64,000 bases of DNA from Haloferula rosea (GTDB taxonomy: Bacteria > Verrucomicrobiota > Verrucomicrobiia > Verrucomicrobiales > Akkermansiaceae). Shown here in pieces: positions 1-9,275 of this stretch. The position numbers and the translations under genes are program-made. The notes under the pieces are model-generated. The model was given only the letters and a program-made list of their open reading frames with translations, made no database searches and was not told the origin of the DNA. Location: assembly GCF_016595525.1 (NCBI RefSeq), contig NZ_JAENII010000001.1, positions 372,001-436,000 on the forward strand. Direction: 5' to 3'. Position 1 is the stretch's first letter. Each line of letters begins with the position of its first letter.

Positions 1-2
1 CG

Positions 3-905
3 TCGCTCGAAGAGAGGATCAGCAGGTTTTTGAAGAACAGTGACCGCATGCAAGGTGCGGCAGTTGATATTCAGGTCCGCGACCACATTGCCATCGTGAC
101 GGGAACGGTCGACAACCTCGACCAAGCTGAGTGGATTGCAGCCACCTGCTTTGCGACTGATGAGGTTTACGGAGCGGTTCAGCGGATCGAGATCGATGCT
201 TCCCGGTATGATCAGAGCACCGCTCAAGAGTCGCTTCAACACATGCTCAATCACTCGCCTGCTCTGGAGGCCACCGAATTGGTGGTGACGGCGGCCGAGA
301 CACCGGAGGTGATGATCACGGGTGAGGCAGGTGATCCTGATGAGATCGAGTTTGCGCGAGAGCTGGCCAGCAGGATCCCCGGTGTGCGGGCGATTCGAGT
401 GAACGCCACGATCGATCCTCTGCGCTTCCGTTCCGACGAGGCGATCGAGGCGCAGCTCGGCTTCATGCTGCTGGATGACCCACTCACTGCCCATTTTCCG
501 GTCAGGTTCCTGGTCACCGACGGCTTGTTGAGTATCGAAGGGAAGGTCGGGTCATCGGACGCGAAGCGCTACCTCGCCGAGAAGTTCATGGTGAGCGGTA
601 TTCGCAACGTCGACCTGAGTGGCATCGAGACCGATCGCGACTTGAACCTGCCTGGGATGTCCGACAAGGGATACTTCCCTTCCGATGGATTGCGGGTGCT
701 TGAGATGGCTTGCGACATGGATGCTCGCCTTGCCGAACTCGACCGTGAGTTCAGAGAGGATGCCGGGAGAATCTTTGTGGAAGCTCCGCGGATCACCCGT
801 TCCGAGGCGGAGGCAATCATGGAGAATGCCCGTGGGCTTCCAGGGATCCGCGGGGTATTCCTGCCGGCCCCTACGGACGGAAACAAGGTACTGAGTCAGC
901 GTTGA
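3..905 (+). CDS. BON-domain protein, 5' end outside window
   Basis: The reading frame is open from the first bases of the window, so the true start lies upstream; the TTG at 30 is only an internal codon. The visible part contains three to four weak BON-like repeats (for example VRDHIAIVTGTVDNLDQAEW, then MITGEAGDPDEIEFARELAS, then LLSIEGKVGSSDAKRYLAEK). Each has the alternating strand-glycine-strand-helix pattern of BON domains, which in OsmY-type proteins are thought to bind membranes or phospholipids. No signal peptide can be judged because the N-terminus is missing. The stop overlaps the TTG at 902 upstream of a cardiolipin synthase-like gene, so the two are probably co-transcribed. BON assignment is by eye; the exact number of repeats is uncertain. 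Confidence 0.7.
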   Translation, partial: SLEERISRFLKNSDRMQGAAVDIQVRDHIAIVTGTVDNLDQAEWIAATCFATDEVYGAVQRIEIDASRYDQSTAQESLQHMLNHSPALEATELVVTAAETPEVMITGEAGDPDEIEFARELASRIPGVRAIRVNATIDPLRFRSDEAIEAQLGFMLLDDPLTAHFPVRFLVTDGLLSIEGKVGSSDAKRYLAEKFMVSGIRNVDLSGIETDRDLNLPGMSDKGYFPSDGLRVLEMACDMDARLAELDREFREDAGRIFVEAPRITRSEAEAIMENARGLPGIRGVFLPAPTDGNKVLSQR

Positions 906-928
906 TCGCCAACAGCTCAGGATGCCGC

Positions 929-2083
929 ATGGACACTGATACAAGAGGTGGCGAGTTCGTCGGGGCCGAGGGATGGTTGGAGTCGGGTTTCCGCCCGGGG
1001 AACCAGGTGGAAGCGTTGGTCAATGGAGACGAGATCTTCCCGGCGATGCTCGAGGCCATTCGAGATGCGCAGCACTCGATCTGTCTGGAAACCTATATCT
1101 ACTGGAACGGCGAGATCGCGAAGGAGTTTGCCGATGCGCTTTCCCATGCTTCACGCCGCGGCGTGGAGGTGAGGGTCGTGCTCGATGATTATGGTTGTAG
1201 CCGGCTCGACGACCAATTGCTGGTGGAGATGCGCGATGCGGGAGTCGGGATCCACATGTATCGGCCCGTTCGTTGGCTGCAACTGCGGCGAAGCAATCAT
1301 CGCAGTCACCGCAAGCTCATGATCGTGGACCGGAGCGTTGGTTTCATTGGTGGGGTCGGCATTGCCGACGAGTGGAACGGCGACGCCAGGAATCGCTCCG
1401 AGTGGAGGGACAACCATTTCCGTGTCGCCGGCCCGGTCGTCCACGACATGGAGCGCGTGTTTGATCAGCACTGGCCGGGGGATGCTCTGGCTGTGGGTAG
1501 CGACTGCCCTGCCAACATGGAACCGAAGGGTTCACTTAGCGCCGGGGTTCTCGCATCCGAACCACTGCAAAACCACTACGAGGTGGCAATGGTGTTTGCC
1601 ACGGCACTGGACCGTGCGGAAGAGTCGGTCCATATCTGCTCTCCCTATTTCCTTCCGGATGATCGTCTCAAACGAGCGCTGCTCGCAGCCCGCGAGCGCG
1701 GGGTTAGCGTGGTGGTGGTCACAGCGGGGAAACATACCGACAAGCAGATCGTTCGGTGGGCTTCCAGGCACAACTGGGAAGATCTGCTGGAAGCGGGTGT
1801 GGAGATCCATGAGTTCGACCCGACGCTCATCCACGTGAAATCCATCGTCGTTGATCATCTTTTGACCATTGTCGGGAGCGCCAACTTCGACGTCCGCTCT
1901 GCGAGGTTGAATGATGAAGCCTGTCTTGTGGTGAAGGACCGTGGCTTTGCGGAGGAAGAGGAAAGGCGTATCGCGGAAGACCTGAAAAGGTGCAGCAGGG
2001 TCTCACTGGATGACTGGCGGTCGCGGACGCTCTGGCAAAGGCTGCTGGACGGGGCTGCCAACCTTCTCAAGGCTCATCTTTAG
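929..2083 (+). CDS. Cardiolipin synthase-like phospholipase D protein (ClsB type)
   Basis: This predicted 384-aa protein has two HKD motifs, the hallmark of the phospholipase D superfamily: H127-x-K129-x4-D134 in HRKLMIVDRSVGFIGG and H302-x-K304-x4-D309 in HVKSIVVDHLLTIVGSANFD. Such enzymes join phosphatidylglycerol molecules, or PG and PE, into cardiolipin at the inner membrane. It lacks the two N-terminal membrane helices of ClsA and is shorter, which resembles ClsB/YbhO. The frame opens at a TTG at 902 overlapping the previous stop; I prefer the ATG at 929 because an AGGA lies about seven bases upstream and the first conserved block begins soon after. A second, ClsA-like enzyme is encoded at 5761-7353 on the other strand. 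Confidence 0.88.
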   Translation: MDTDTRGGEFVGAEGWLESGFRPGNQVEALVNGDEIFPAMLEAIRDAQHSICLETYIYWNGEIAKEFADALSHASRRGVEVRVVLDDYGCSRLDDQLLVEMRDAGVGIHMYRPVRWLQLRRSNHRSHRKLMIVDRSVGFIGGVGIADEWNGDARNRSEWRDNHFRVAGPVVHDMERVFDQHWPGDALAVGSDCPANMEPKGSLSAGVLASEPLQNHYEVAMVFATALDRAEESVHICSPYFLPDDRLKRALLAARERGVSVVVVTAGKHTDKQIVRWASRHNWEDLLEAGVEIHEFDPTLIHVKSIVVDHLLTIVGSANFDVRSARLNDEACLVVKDRGFAEEEERRIAEDLKRCSRVSLDDWRSRTLWQRLLDGAANLLKAHL

Positions 2084-2128
2084 GGCCATGAGTCGTTTGC
2101 ACCTGGGAATGACTGACCAATCAAATCG

Positions 2129-2533
2129 ATGAGTGAATGCGACCACGAGGACACGAGCTCCAGTCATGAACTTGCCGAAGAGCGTACGGCGAAGGCGGAG
2201 AAGCGGACGGATATGGCGAGCGAACGCACCCTGTTTGCAAGCGAGCGGACTTTCGCAGGCTGGGCGAGAACCTCGTTTGCATCGATTGCCCTGGGGCTCG
2301 GCCTTCAAGCCCTGTTCAAGGCCGTGGAGCCCACTTGGTTGGCAAAGTCCATTGCCACCCTGTTCGTGGTGCTCGGTGTCGTGATCATCTGGGGAGCGGA
2401 ACGCCGTGCTGCATCCTTGCTTGCTGGAGAAGAAGAGTCCCTGGTCCTGCCATCGAAGTTCTTCCGGTTTCTTGCCGCCGTTGTTTCAGTGGGGGGACTG
2501 GCATTGATCGCCGTGCTGTGGTGGTGGGCCTGA
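2129..2533 (+). CDS. DUF202-family small membrane protein
   Basis: The 134-aa protein begins with a charged, glutamate-rich segment of about 45 residues and then carries the DUF202 signature ERTLFASERTFAGWARTSFA followed by three hydrophobic helices (about residues 50-68, 73-94 and 110-132, the last ending WWW). DUF202 proteins (YidH/YhgC-like) are inner-membrane proteins of unknown function. It follows the cardiolipin synthase by 45 bp on the same strand and may belong to the same transcription unit. Function cannot be assigned beyond membrane location. Confidence 0.82.
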   Translation: MSECDHEDTSSSHELAEERTAKAEKRTDMASERTLFASERTFAGWARTSFASIALGLGLQALFKAVEPTWLAKSIATLFVVLGVVIIWGAERRAASLLAGEEESLVLPSKFFRFLAAVVSVGGLALIAVLWWWA

Positions 2534-2687
2534 TCTCCGCGATCGGATGATTGGAAGCGATGTAGATGAATCGTCGCTTGCTGGCCAATGTCGTGGCTTC
2601 CGGGAGAGTTTCCGTTGAGTGCGGTAATCCAGCTTGTCCCAGCGCGAATGGGTTGGCTCGGAGCACAGGTGGCCGCCGGGCGATTGG

Positions 2688-4034
2688 CTATTTGAGAAGA
2701 TTCTCTTCTTCGCTGCTCATTTCGACCATGGCGATCTGCTTGTCGATCGTGTCGTCGGCCCGGGTCTCCATCGGGCTCTCCGTCACCTTCCTTTTAGGTC
2801 CCTTGTTGGGGCCGACTGAGGAGTTCTCCATCATGTGGATGCGATAGATCGGCTCCGGCATTTCGATGTCCGCGTCGTCAAAGCGCTCCTTGACCAAGCG
2901 GATCGCCTCGCTCCGAACCCTGAGGAAATCGCTTTCCGTCTGATCGATCCAAGCGAGGAGGCGGAGGTTGACCGTGCTGTCTCCTAGCTCCTCGATGATT
3001 GCTGACGGTGCCGGGTCATGAAGTACGGCAGGAATGGAACCCAAGGTCTCGAGGCCAAGTTCGCGCACGGCGACAAGATCCTGCTCGACGGAAATGCCCA
3101 CGCTGAAGTCAAAACGTCGGCGAGGATTTCTTGTGTAGTTGACCAGTTCCGAGTCCATCACTTTTCGATTCGGGATCCTGAGATGGTTGCCTTCGAGGGT
3201 CATGAGAACGGTGTCCCGTGATGTCAGCCGGATGACCTTGCCGGTGAACTCACCGACCTTGACCGCGTCGCCGGAAGCAAAGGGGTTCCTCATGCTGAGA
3301 AGAACACCTGCAAGGTAGTTCTCCACGATGTTCCTGAAGGCAAAGCCAAGCGCGATGCCGACCACTCCGGCCACGCCGAGCAAAGCGCCCGCGATGGCGG
3401 TCGCGTCCAGCAATTCGAGTGCGATGATGATGCCGAGACCGACAAAGACGAGTCGGATGACGCGTCCCACCAATGCGGTCGCGAGGTCTGCCAAGCCGAA
3501 TTTTTTCCACCAGTGCTGCTTCTTTGACAGCCAGGCACCGAGGAATGAAAAGAGCAGGATCGACGCGAGTGCCAGCAGGATGAGAGGCAGTCGGCGGATC
3601 GTCTCATCCCACAGCTCGGTTGTTTTCTTCAGCGCAGGTGCCAAGCGGCTGTCGATGTCGACTGCTTTCGACACACGGTTGCGGACATGAACCACTCCTT
3701 CCATCCGACGGGCAAGTGCTCCCGCCGTCTCCACATCGCCTTCATTCTCAACCTCGCCATTCAAGGATACGACGCCTGAGGTGACGACCACCTCAACGTC
3801 AGCGAGGCCGTCGACAGCTCGGAAAATCTCCCGCAAGCGTTCCTCGATCCTGCTGTCCGAGGCTGCGGGATCGGCTTCGATGGTTTTGGTGATCTCCGAT
3901 TCAGAAATCGTGGGAGGATCCTGTGCCCGCATCATTCCGCACGATGCAAACAGGATCAGAACAACTGCGATGGCAGCTGCGGCCCGGGCTGGGAGCCCAG
4001 GTGACGTGAGCGTGGAGGAATCGAGAGCTGTCAT
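2688..4034 (-). CDS. MscS-family mechanosensitive channel with N-terminal BON domain
   Basis: The 448-aa product has a signal peptide or first helix (about residues 15-37, ending SCGMMRAQ), a BON-like domain (about 45-125, with VEVVVTSGVVSLNGEVENEG), then transmembrane helices including LPLILLALASILLFSFLGAW. The MscS pore and vestibule follow (GIALGFAFRNIVENYLAGVLLSMRNPF, then GEFTGKVIRLTSRDTVLMTLEGNHLRIPN). MscS channels release osmolytes at hypo-osmotic shock. The BON part probably lies in the periplasm as an extra sensor or membrane-binding module. An ATG at 4034 is chosen over the longest frame (from 4214) because the extra 60 residues are Arg/Ser-rich with no conserved look, while the signal-like helix follows directly after the chosen start. 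Confidence 0.88.
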   Translation of the reverse strand: MTALDSSTLTSPGLPARAAAAIAVVLILFASCGMMRAQDPPTISESEITKTIEADPAASDSRIEERLREIFRAVDGLADVEVVVTSGVVSLNGEVENEGDVETAGALARRMEGVVHVRNRVSKAVDIDSRLAPALKKTTELWDETIRRLPLILLALASILLFSFLGAWLSKKQHWWKKFGLADLATALVGRVIRLVFVGLGIIIALELLDATAIAGALLGVAGVVGIALGFAFRNIVENYLAGVLLSMRNPFASGDAVKVGEFTGKVIRLTSRDTVLMTLEGNHLRIPNRKVMDSELVNYTRNPRRRFDFSVGISVEQDLVAVRELGLETLGSIPAVLHDPAPSAIIEELGDSTVNLRLLAWIDQTESDFLRVRSEAIRLVKERFDDADIEMPEPIYRIHMMENSSVGPNKGPKRKVTESPMETRADDTIDKQIAMVEMSSEEENLLK

Positions 4035-4308
4035 GGAGATGCAAGAGGGTCTTGAAGGTCGGGAACTACCAGGCCCAGCCCTCGTCAGTCTCGACGATGT
4101 CAGGAGTCTCGCCTTGGCCGGCCGACGGAACGGCATTCGCCGGAATTTCACGAGTGCCGGATGTCGGCCCAATCTCTCGGTCTGCGAACGAAGGATGCGT
4201 CGGAAATGCACCATGACGATTCAAGTCGGTCGTGGTGCGGTCACTCTGGTCGTCGACGATGGAGAGATGGCGCATGAGTTAGAAAGCGTAGGAAGGATCG
4301 TACTCCGT

Positions 4309-4908
4309 TCAATTTCTGGTCAGGACCATGGCCCCGAGCGCTTGTCCAAGGGGCGCCAGCTCCGTCTTCGGCGCGTTGGAAAGGATTCCATCGAGCAGCC
4401 GAACCCACAAATCACAAGCGCGATGGTTGGTTTCGTCCTTGGCCTCGCTGATGGCTTCAAGGGCCTCTTCGTGGCGCATCTCGTTCACCAAACGCAGTGC
4501 GCTGCAAAGCGGCGCCGGCCAGCGGCTCTCCAGCGCATCGGAGACGACTCGGCGAAGCACATTCAGTGTCACCGGCTTGGCCACAAACGTGGTCACTCCG
4601 AAACGAACGGCTTCGACAAATGCCATGGGTGGAATGAATGCGCTGCAGATGACCACGCGGGTCTTGTCCGCCATGCGCCGCATTTCCCTCAGGACATCGA
4701 TGCCGCTCAGACCAGGCATCCGGAGGTCCAGCAGAATGAGGTCAAATGAATCACGTCCGACGAGATCGAGTGCGGCGCGCCCGCTTGAGCAGGAGCGGGC
4801 AGTCCGTCCTTCAGATTCCAGAGCGAGTTCGAAGAGTCCGCGGATGGATTCTTCGTCGTCGACTACAAGGACCTTTTGGATTTCGGAAGCTGTCGCTGAT
4901 CGATTCAC
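4309..4908 (-). CDS. Response regulator (receiver domain, no known output domain)
   Basis: About 199 residues. Residues 10-125 form a CheY-like receiver: acidic pair D17-D18 (VLVVDDEES), phosphoacceptor D61 (LILLDLRMPG), and K111 in the AKPVTL motif. The remaining 75 residues are helical (EMRHEEALEAISEAKDET...) and match no DNA-binding or enzymatic output that I recognise. It may therefore act by protein contact, for example as a phosphorelay or adaptor. No kinase lies next to it; the nearest is the bacteriophytochrome at 13951-16185, whose own partner is not adjacent. The start is uncertain: GTG at 4908 fits the domain boundary, while the frame stays open to a TTG at 5052 with an unconvincing low-conservation extension. 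Confidence 0.78.
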   Translation of the reverse strand: MNRSATASEIQKVLVVDDEESIRGLFELALESEGRTARSCSSGRAALDLVGRDSFDLILLDLRMPGLSGIDVLREMRRMADKTRVVICSAFIPPMAFVEAVRFGVTTFVAKPVTLNVLRRVVSDALESRWPAPLCSALRLVNEMRHEEALEAISEAKDETNHRACDLWVRLLDGILSNAPKTELAPLGQALGAMVLTRN

Positions 4909-5255
4909 GTCAACGGAAATTATAGCTCGTGGCGTACCGAACCCGACGATTGGATCTGGGACGATGGAAATGCCGAATTCATGGGGGATGGAGCTTCCTT
5001 GTGACCTGCGGCGGATTCCTGAGTGGCGGGCGAGGGGAGGTGAAAATTGCAATATTCGGGGCCCGAAGATTGCGATTTGCTACCCGACGGCAGGCTGTTT
5101 CGAGGGGGCGGAAGGTGGGCGTCTGAGCGCATTCGCCGCAGTGACAGATGATAGGGGCACACGACGACCCATGTCCGTATCTGGAATGGTTTGTGCGAAG
5201 AGAGACGGTGTCGTGGCACCGGCGATTTCCGCCCGTCGCTCCGACCTCACGTATT
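4909..5255. other. Intergenic stretch between divergent genes
   Basis: This stretch separates the receiver gene (minus strand) from the small acidic ORF (plus strand). It should hold both promoters. I see no convincing gene, hairpin or repeat; the receiver gene could extend into it up to 5052 if a TTG start is used. Confidence 0.5.
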
Positions 5256-5465
5256 ATGGAAAAAGAAAACAGCAAAGAGAACGCGAAGGCGGCCACCGGT
5301 TCGTCGAACGAGGAACCACTTTCACCGAAGGAGGCTGCCGAGATCCGTCACGATGAGGAAGTCACCGGTAGCGGCATTGTACGCTCGCTCTTCATGGCCA
5401 ACGAGCCAGCGCAGCGGATGGAGGTCGATGAGGCCCAGCCTGACGAAGCCGATCAGGATTCCTAA
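5256..5465 (+). CDS. Small acidic hypothetical protein
   Basis: A 69-aa frame starting at an ATG at 5256 gives a hydrophilic, glutamate-rich protein (MEKENSKENAKAATGSSNEE ... DEAQPDEADQDS) without membrane segment, cysteine or recognisable domain. The composition and lack of hydrophobic core suggest an intrinsically disordered cytosolic protein, as is often seen for small stress proteins. No good ribosome-binding site is visible upstream, and it stands alone between a divergent gene and a converging one. It could be spurious. Confidence 0.45.
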   Translation: MEKENSKENAKAATGSSNEEPLSPKEAAEIRHDEEVTGSGIVRSLFMANEPAQRMEVDEAQPDEADQDS

Positions 5466-5760
5466 CCCCATGAAATGATTTGAAAGAGCGATGATTTTCT
5501 CGGTCCACTCCCTCAAACCTTGGCGCCTGGGTTACCTGCTTCTCGCTCCGCGTCGCGTTCTTCAGCGCAAGGCCGGGGTTCAAACCGGAGCACAGCCGAA
5601 CCCGGCGCCGTAGGAGCGGCCGTTCCGGAGCTGGGCGGACGGGCGTGTGTTCTTTCGAAGGTTCCTCTCTTCGATAGGCGATCGCAAAGGTGCGAATGCT
5701 TCTTTCGATCATGTGGGGCCCACCTTGGCGCAGAGCATTCGGGTATCGTTGGCTGAGCGC
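5466..5760. other. Intergenic stretch between converging genes
   Basis: It contains the 3' ends of the small acidic ORF and of the cardiolipin synthase gene reading toward it. Short frames on both strands show no protein-like features. I see no clear terminator with a T tract. Confidence 0.45.
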
Positions 5761-7353
5761 TTACTGGATGGGTGCCAGAAGTCGTGCCACCCGGACCTGG
5801 ACCCTGAACGGGAACCCCTTGGAACGCAGGTCCTCGACACCTGCCCGGCGACTGTTCTCAAAGTCGGTCGAGAGCATCTTCTCGACCTTTTCGGCGAATG
5901 CCTGGTCGTGGATCCCGGCCATCAGTTCGAAATTGAGACGGAAGGACCGATTGTCGAGATTCGCACTACCAATCGCCACGAACTCGTCGTCGACCAGCAT
6001 GACCTTTTGGTGGAGGAAGCCATTTTGATACCTCCACACTTCGACGCCTGCAGCCTCAAGTTCTTCCAAGTAGGAGAATGACGAAAGGTAAGGCAGTTTG
6101 CTGTCGCTGAGTTCGGGGATGAGAATCCTCACTTCGACTCCTCTCAATGCAGCAAGTTGCAGAGCGAGCACGAATGCTTGGTCAGGTACAAAGTAAGGTG
6201 AGGCGATCCAGATTCGTTCCTTGGCGGATTGCATGGCACTGTGAAAGAGCATCGAGCATGTCTCGAGTTCGTCGCCCGGGCCACTGGGAATGCATGCGGT
6301 CTGGGCGGCTCCCGGCGGATTCTCCTGCCATTGCTCGATATCCCAGTTCAGCCCTTTGGGAAGCTCTCCACTTGCCCACAGCCAGTCTTCGGCGAACGCG
6401 ACCTGCAGGCAGGTGGCGATCGGACCGGTAAGCCGCACATGGCTGTCACGCCAAGGTGTCAGGACCGGATGACGACCGAGATATTCGTCGCCGACATTGT
6501 GGCCACCGATGAACGCGGTTTTTCCGTCAATCACGACCAGTTTCCGGTGGTTCCTGAAATTGAGCTGGAAGCGGTTCACATCGCCTCCGAGGTTCATGAA
6601 GGAAAGAATCTCCACGCCGGCGTCCTTCATCTCCGATACATAGGCCCCCCCCAGATTGAGGCATCCGTAGTCATCGTAGAGAACCATGACCCGGACGCCT
6701 TGCTCCGCCTTGCGGATGAGCCTGTCCTTGAGTTCGTTGCCGACTCCGTCCGACTTGATGATGTAGAATTGGATCAGGATGTAGTCTTCCGCAGTCTCGA
6801 TCGCTTCAAACATCGACCGGAAGGTGTTGTGTCCATCGACCAATAGCTCAACACGGTTTCCATCCGTCACCGGGAGGGACGAGATTTTGGCGAGCGTTGT
6901 CATCAGCTCCGTGGTCTCCTCGGGCTCGAGGCCTGCCTCACGGATGTCTGCGATCAGCTTGTCGGCTGCCGGTCGGATGGCACCGATCTGCTCGGAACGC
7001 TGATCGAAGTAGCCTTCCATTTCGCTTTCTCCAAAGATCCAGTAGGCAGGGACGGCGACGTAGGGGAAGGTGTTCAGCGATACGGCCCAGGCGATCGCAC
7101 CCTGAGGAGTCCGGGTTCCCATGATCGCGGAGATCGACATCGCGAAGCCGATCCCATGCATGATCACGAAGAACAGCGTTGTCAGGGGGCGCCGGCGCCT
7201 GCGGGCAAAATCGAAGAATCCGGCAATCCGCGGGAATCGTTTCGAAAATCGATCCATCGCCATGCGGACTCTCGCAGCGAGTTGTAGTTTCATGAAGGTG
7301 GCAGGCTGTTGGACGAAGAAGACGGGCTCAATTGGCACCGGCTCACCGGTCAT
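5761..7353 (-). CDS. cls: Cardiolipin synthase (ClsA type)
   Basis: About 530 aa. An N-terminal basic part with two membrane helices (TLFFVIMHGIGFAMSISAIM and the following AWAVSLNTFPYVAVPAYWIFG) corresponds to the PLDc_N domain. Two HKD motifs follow: H269-K271-D276 in HRKLVVIDGKTAFIGGHN and H448-K450-D455 in HQKVMLVDDEFVAIGSANLD. This is the complete ClsA layout, so it should convert two phosphatidylglycerols to cardiolipin plus glycerol at the inner membrane. The ATG at 7353 overlaps the end of the UbiB-like gene by 11 bp; an ATG at 7293 is also possible. It is the downstream member of a two-gene unit with the UbiB-like gene and is a different type from the ClsB-like protein at 929-2083. 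Confidence 0.92.
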   Translation of the reverse strand: MTGEPVPIEPVFFVQQPATFMKLQLAARVRMAMDRFSKRFPRIAGFFDFARRRRRPLTTLFFVIMHGIGFAMSISAIMGTRTPQGAIAWAVSLNTFPYVAVPAYWIFGESEMEGYFDQRSEQIGAIRPAADKLIADIREAGLEPEETTELMTTLAKISSLPVTDGNRVELLVDGHNTFRSMFEAIETAEDYILIQFYIIKSDGVGNELKDRLIRKAEQGVRVMVLYDDYGCLNLGGAYVSEMKDAGVEILSFMNLGGDVNRFQLNFRNHRKLVVIDGKTAFIGGHNVGDEYLGRHPVLTPWRDSHVRLTGPIATCLQVAFAEDWLWASGELPKGLNWDIEQWQENPPGAAQTACIPSGPGDELETCSMLFHSAMQSAKERIWIASPYFVPDQAFVLALQLAALRGVEVRILIPELSDSKLPYLSSFSYLEELEAAGVEVWRYQNGFLHQKVMLVDDEFVAIGSANLDNRSFRLNFELMAGIHDQAFAEKVEKMLSTDFENSRRAGVEDLRSKGFPFRVQVRVARLLAPIQ

Positions 7354-8986
7354 GGATGAGGATGCGTCCGAGGAGGGCAATCGCCCCGACGCCAGCCACC
7401 AGGAAGAAGATGATCGCGATGCCCGGGTAGCCCATCAGGGTGAAGGATGTTTCAATCTTCGCAAGCATGGCGGATCCGACGATCAAGGCCGCCAGGATGA
7501 GACCCAGAGTGATGCGGTTCGCGATCTTCTGAAGGCCCTGCATGAGTGTTGCTTCGTCGATCGCATCCACTTTGAAGCGAAGGCGGTTGTCTGCGACCAT
7601 GTCGAAGATCCGGTTCATCCGGGAGGGGAGTTGTTCAATGAACTCCTTCGAGTCTGTCAGCAATCCCATGAAGTTGGACGATGTGAGGGTCTCTGCGGTC
7701 TTGGCGGCGCCGATCGACTGCATATGACGCTGGATGGCCTTTTGGGGATCGAAGTCCGGGCAGAGTGCTGCACCGACACGGTCGAGATTCAGCATGGTTT
7801 TGCCCAGCAGGTTGATCTCGGACGGAATGAGCAGTCCGCAATCCGCGCAGGCCTTGGTCACGCTCATGACGATCTCGCCCATGTTCAGTTTGGCGAGAGA
7901 AGTTCCGCGGGTCCCGCCCACGATATCTTCGACGCGGCGGGTCAGCTCATCGGTATCGACCGAATCCTCGGTGCCCCTTCCCAGCGCAAGAGCGGCACGG
8001 GTGGCCTGAACGCCATCACCGTCGGCGATGCCGACCAGAAGGTGGAAAAGGTGGTCCCGGCTCGACCTGGGAATTCTCCCGACCATTCCTAGATCGAGAA
8101 TGGCGATCTCACGCTCCTGGGTGAGAAGCAGGTTCCCGGGGTGTGGGTCGGCATGGAAAAAGCCATCCACAAGGATCTGCTTCAGGTAGGCGTGGAAGAG
8201 TTCGTCTGCGAGTTGATCCCCGTCGACGTCGGCCATGACCGCACCTGAAAGGGCGGTGATCTTGGTGCCCGGAAGGAAGTCCATGACAAGTACGCGGGTC
8301 GAGGTGTAGTCGGTGATCACATCGGGGATCTTCAGGCGGGAGAAGGACGACAGGTTGCCGCGGAGTTCCATCAGCTGACTCGCCTCCTGTTCGTAGTTGA
8401 GCTCGCGCATGAGGCTTTCCCGGAAGCTCTTTACCAAGGAGGTCGTTCGATACTTCTTGCCGAAGTCCGTGTGGGAATCGAGGAACTCCGCCAGCTCCTG
8501 CAGGGCGCTCAGGTCCTCCGTGACCTGCTGTCGGACTCCTGGACGCTGGACCTTCACGGCGACCTCCCGACCTCCGTGGAGAGTGGCGCGGTGCACCTGG
8601 CCGAGGGACGCGGAAGCAAGAGGCTTCTCATCAATGTGGGCGAAGGCCTTCTTGATGTTCACCCCGAGCTCTTTCTCGAACACCTCACGGACCCGGTCGA
8701 ATGGCAACGGCTCGCAGTCGTCCTGAAGTCGGCTCAGGGAAGCAAGGTAGTTGGGTGGCAACAGGTCCGGGCGGGTTGACAGCAGCTGGCCGATCTTGAC
8801 GAAGGTGGGACCCAGCCGTTCGAGATCTGAAGCGAGTTCGTCGGCCTTTCCGGAGGAGCTCATGTCTTCATCGCTGAGATCCGCTGCGAATCCCGCCTGT
8901 TGGACGACGGATGAATCGCCATATCGATAGAAGAGCATGGCGACATCCTTGTATCTCTTGAGGTGCGTGGGTGAGGTCTTGATCAT
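7343..8986 (-). CDS. ABC1/AarF/UbiB family kinase-like protein
   Basis: The product (about 547 aa) has the UbiB/ABC1 atypical kinase signatures: the KxGQ-type motif in TFVKIGQLLSTRPDLLP, the Ala-rich nucleotide loop and lysine in ASASLGQVHRATLHGGREVAVKVQRPG, the catalytic-loop equivalent HADPHPGNLLL, and the metal-binding ILDLGMVGRI. Two C-terminal membrane helices end the protein (GLILAALIVGSAML and IAIIFFLVAGVGAIALLG). Family members are ATPases that support ubiquinone or other lipid-linked metabolism at the inner membrane. No quinone genes are nearby; the downstream overlap with cardiolipin synthase suggests a membrane-lipid role here. Starts at 9004 and 9172 are also open; 8986 is chosen because AAAGAA lies just upstream. 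Confidence 0.88.
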   Translation of the reverse strand: MIKTSPTHLKRYKDVAMLFYRYGDSSVVQQAGFAADLSDEDMSSSGKADELASDLERLGPTFVKIGQLLSTRPDLLPPNYLASLSRLQDDCEPLPFDRVREVFEKELGVNIKKAFAHIDEKPLASASLGQVHRATLHGGREVAVKVQRPGVRQQVTEDLSALQELAEFLDSHTDFGKKYRTTSLVKSFRESLMRELNYEQEASQLMELRGNLSSFSRLKIPDVITDYTSTRVLVMDFLPGTKITALSGAVMADVDGDQLADELFHAYLKQILVDGFFHADPHPGNLLLTQEREIAILDLGMVGRIPRSSRDHLFHLLVGIADGDGVQATRAALALGRGTEDSVDTDELTRRVEDIVGGTRGTSLAKLNMGEIVMSVTKACADCGLLIPSEINLLGKTMLNLDRVGAALCPDFDPQKAIQRHMQSIGAAKTAETLTSSNFMGLLTDSKEFIEQLPSRMNRIFDMVADNRLRFKVDAIDEATLMQGLQKIANRITLGLILAALIVGSAMLAKIETSFTLMGYPGIAIIFFLVAGVGAIALLGRILIHDR

Positions 8987-9275
8987 GATGGGTTCTTTGA
9001 GCATCCGATGTGCCACGACGTTTCTGCTAGAAGAGTGCGTAAAATAGGGAGCTTGCAATGGAGACATGACGATGCCTGATGCGTTTTGCACGAAGAGCGG
9101 CGCGATCCATTGCGAATTGCGTTGGGAAGAAGGCTGTTTGCGCTGCAGGTAGGACTGGTCATTGAAGCTCACGCACTTCGATGAAACCCTATGATTCCAG
9201 TGTTTTTCCTGAGATCAGCGGATCCTGTTGCCGCCTTGAGAGCCTGGGCATGCTTCTTGCGATAGATGAGTCGCC

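Noticed and set aside
3781-4749. 322-codon plus-strand frame across the MscS and receiver genes
   Set aside because: It spans two well-supported minus-strand genes and has no domain-like content.
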